From Lumbricus terrestris (taxonomy: Eukaryota > Annelida > Clitellata > Crassiclitellata > Lumbricidae), in NCBI GenBank assembly GCA_949752735.1, contig OX457047.1, forward strand, positions 10,336,372 to 10,400,371: a DNA stretch of 64,000 nt, written 5' to 3'. This document shows, one piece after another, positions 61,968-64,000 of this stretch. Position numbers and translations under genes: made by a program. The first letter of the stretch is position 1. Each line of letters begins with the position of its first letter. The notes below the pieces were generated by a model, which was not told the origin of the DNA, did not search any database, and saw only the letters and a program-made list of their open reading frames with translations.

Positions 61968-62534
61968 GACCTTTTGTTAAGATGTATGAACAATTGAGCG
62001 AATGAATTAGCTTGACTTAGTGTGTTACATACTCAAGTGACTGAGGTTTAGTTTACATAATGGCATATCTTAACTTGTCATGCTGCTGTAGGTATTTAAG
62101 TGGCATATCTAAACATTCAGACTTCATAGACTTGAACAGCTTGGTATCTGGTATCCAAGTGCATTCGTATTGAGTTTGCTGAACTCGTTGCAGTTATCTA
62201 CATTGCGATCTGGCTATCTATCAGGCTTAGTATCAGACAGTTGTGACTATGGGTCTTATAGTTGCGCTAGTATCTGGTGTGTAGAGACTTTGCTTTTAAC
62301 GGAATGCTTTGGCTTCTACTCACACATCACAACTGTTTGTGTTTATTTTTAACTTACCCATGTATTCAAGAACACCATATATCTGCGACTTGTATAGTGC
62401 CATCGATATTGTTGTGTGTTGATCATCAGTTCATGTCTGCTTTAACTTAAACTATGTCATATAAATCAGAACTTCAGAAGTACTGTTGAAGTCTGGTGTG
62501 CATTGGAATGCACAAATCGGCTACCATAGTTCAA

Positions 62535-63035
62535 CAAGTTCAAAAGAGACTTCGTGGCTAAGCAAGTTGAAAGAAACTTGGTTCTTAAGCGATTTGAAAA
62601 AAATTGGAGGTAGAAAGAGACTTGGTGGTTAAGCAAACTGTTCAAAAGAGACTTCGTGGCTATGCAAGTTCAAAAGAGACTTCGTGGCTAAGCAAGTTGA
62701 AAGAGACTTGGTTCTTGAGCAAGTTGAAAAAAACTTGGAGTTAGAAAGAGACTTGGTGGCTAAACAAACTGTTCAAAAGAGACTTTGTGGCTATGCAAGT
62801 TCAAAAGAGACTTTGTGGCTATGCAAGTTCAAAAGAGACTTCATGGCTAAGCAAGCTGAAAGAGACTTGGTTCTTAAGCAAGTTGAAAAAAAACTTGGTG
62901 GTAGAAAGAGACTTGGTGGCTAAACAAACTGTTCAAAAGAGACTTCATGGCTATGCAAGTTCAAAAGAGACTTCGTGGCTATGCAAGTTCAAAAGAGACT
63001 TTGTGACTATGCAAGTTCAAAAGAGACTTTGTGAC
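62535..63035 (+). repeat. Minisatellite of GTTCAAAAGAGACTT units
   Basis: Units such as CAAGTTCAAAAGAGACTTCG, TGGCTA(T/A)G and GTTGAAAGAGACTTGGTTCT alternate with a higher-order period of roughly 130 bp. Open frames here encode a Lys/Glu/Arg-rich repeat, a by-product of the array. Confidence 0.85.
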
Positions 63036-63700
63036 CAGGGGCTTCTATCCCTATACATGGCGGGCGCAGCTTGCGCCCAGTGAAAAATAGGGGGGGAATC
63101 AGAAGACAGCCAAAATTCACGTCGGTTGGGGGGAAGGTCGGACATGGAGGGCAGTGTTCAATCTAGGCATCACTAAAGGAAGATAGAAAATGAAGATCCC
63201 CAGAAAATACTTCCCCTCCATATAAATTTGGACAAAATGGTAGGCCTAACAGTTTTTGGCAAAATGAATACACTTTATATACTTTGAGTTTTTAGTTAGG
63301 CTACTATCAATTTTTTTTTCAATTAGGCTACATGAACCGCTATAACAGCTATAATATACCAAAAAAATTTCCTATTACATGATTATAATTATGTTTTTAC
63401 TATTTTAATAAATAATACAATCATATTATAATTGAAAAAATAATGTTAATAAAAATACTATTTTGCACAACTAAATGGCTTCTCTCCAATGTTATCTTTC
63501 AAATTTTAGACAGTCAAAGTTGGTCCTTGAACACTTAGTAAAGCAACATCATTATTACGTGGGCTTACAATGTAGGACCTATATTGTATTTTATTGTATT
63601 GCATTGTGCTCTAAAAATTTATGTAACGCCTCTCGAGCGCACACTGATCAGAGGCGCAAAACATAATTTTATGGCTACCCGATTTTGGCAGCAATTCCTC
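63036..63700. other. Intergenic, minor repeats only
   Basis: No gene is seen. TAGGCCTA is at 63242. A minus-oriented 3' module (AAATTTATGTAACGCCTCTC, CAGAGGCGC) lies at 63615-63665. Confidence 0.5.
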
Positions 63701-63717
63701 CACTGAAAGAGTAGAGT

Positions 63718-63809
63718 AGGCTAATTTTGCTAAGAGGACAGCTTAAAATGCTGAAATTGCAATGCGGAAATCGCAAAAATTTATTATGGGAGGGGCACAT
63801 TCTCTCCTC
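63718..63809. repeat. Dispersed repeat shared with 24235-24400
   Basis: TTTTGCTAAGAGGACAGCTT, AATTGCAATGCGGAAAT and GGGAGGGGCACAT match the copy at 24265-24350. The MITE at 63810 inserted into it. Confidence 0.65.
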
Positions 63810-63961
63810 CAGTGGCGTAGCCAGGAATTTTTGATGGGGGGTTTATGGCCGGAAACCCTTTTTTGCTATTTTTTCTTACTTAAATGGAAAATAACCTTTA
63901 AAAAAATTTCCGGAGCCAATGGGGGTTTTAACCCCCGAAACCCCCCTTGCCTACGCCACTG
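63810..63961. mobile_element. hAT-type MITE, 152 bp, 8-bp TSD
   Basis: The ends CAGTGGCGTAGCCAGG and GCCTACGCCACTG are inverted. The flanks carry CTCTCCTC (63802-63809 and 63962-63969), an exact TSD. It is the inverse-orientation sibling of 36256-36417. Confidence 0.93.
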
Positions 63962-64000
63962 CTCTCCTCATAACCAAGTGCCTTCTCGGCGCTACACATG

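Overview
This is a repeat-rich, AT-rich window of nuclear DNA from an animal. It holds two conserved housekeeping genes with full exon-intron structures, one gene for a secreted protein with a chitin-binding domain, and many nested transposable elements. SINEs, LINE 3' ends with GAAT tails, hAT-type elements, (CT)n arrays and the CBM14-type protein suggest a marine invertebrate, perhaps an echinoderm or another deuterostome. The species cannot be fixed from the sequence alone.

Layout. 1-9.8 kb: short hAT-type and minisatellite repeats, a G-rich minisatellite (3.78-4.74 kb), and a two-exon minus-strand gene (7439-5247) for a secreted protein with a C-terminal CBM14 domain. 9.8-12.6 kb: a hAT-type element with an 8-bp target-site duplication (TSD). 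13.1-19.5 kb: a foldback element carrying a near full-length but broken LINE, which itself carries a 1.3-kb hAT-type element. 19.5-27 kb: SINE, LINE and hAT remnants and pyrimidine-rich repeats. 27.6-41.96 kb: a complete 15-exon minus-strand gene for the nucleoporin Nup88 (771 codons by my splice model). 42.1-49.8 kb: LINE and SINE debris, a second array-bearing hAT-type element, and a 3.1-kb palindromic element with internal 196-bp satellite monomers. 50.1-61.8 kb: a complete 9-exon plus-strand gene for PRRC1 (443 codons), with a third array-bearing hAT element (holding a transposase remnant) in intron 4. 62-64 kb: a coding-like minisatellite and a short hAT MITE.

NUP88 and PRRC1 are divergent, their start codons about 8.1 kb apart, and nothing seen couples their functions. 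Both exon chains have GT/AG boundaries, keep frame at every junction, and total close to the human protein lengths, so both look intact. All other coding signal is transposon-derived apart from the secreted CBM14 protein.

The most notable material is mobile-element architecture: several elements with exact 8-bp TSDs; three of them with long subterminal arrays of an element-specific short word in the same strand sense at both ends; two large foldback elements; and a TAGGCCTA word that is common in some segments and not noticed across the two housekeeping genes.
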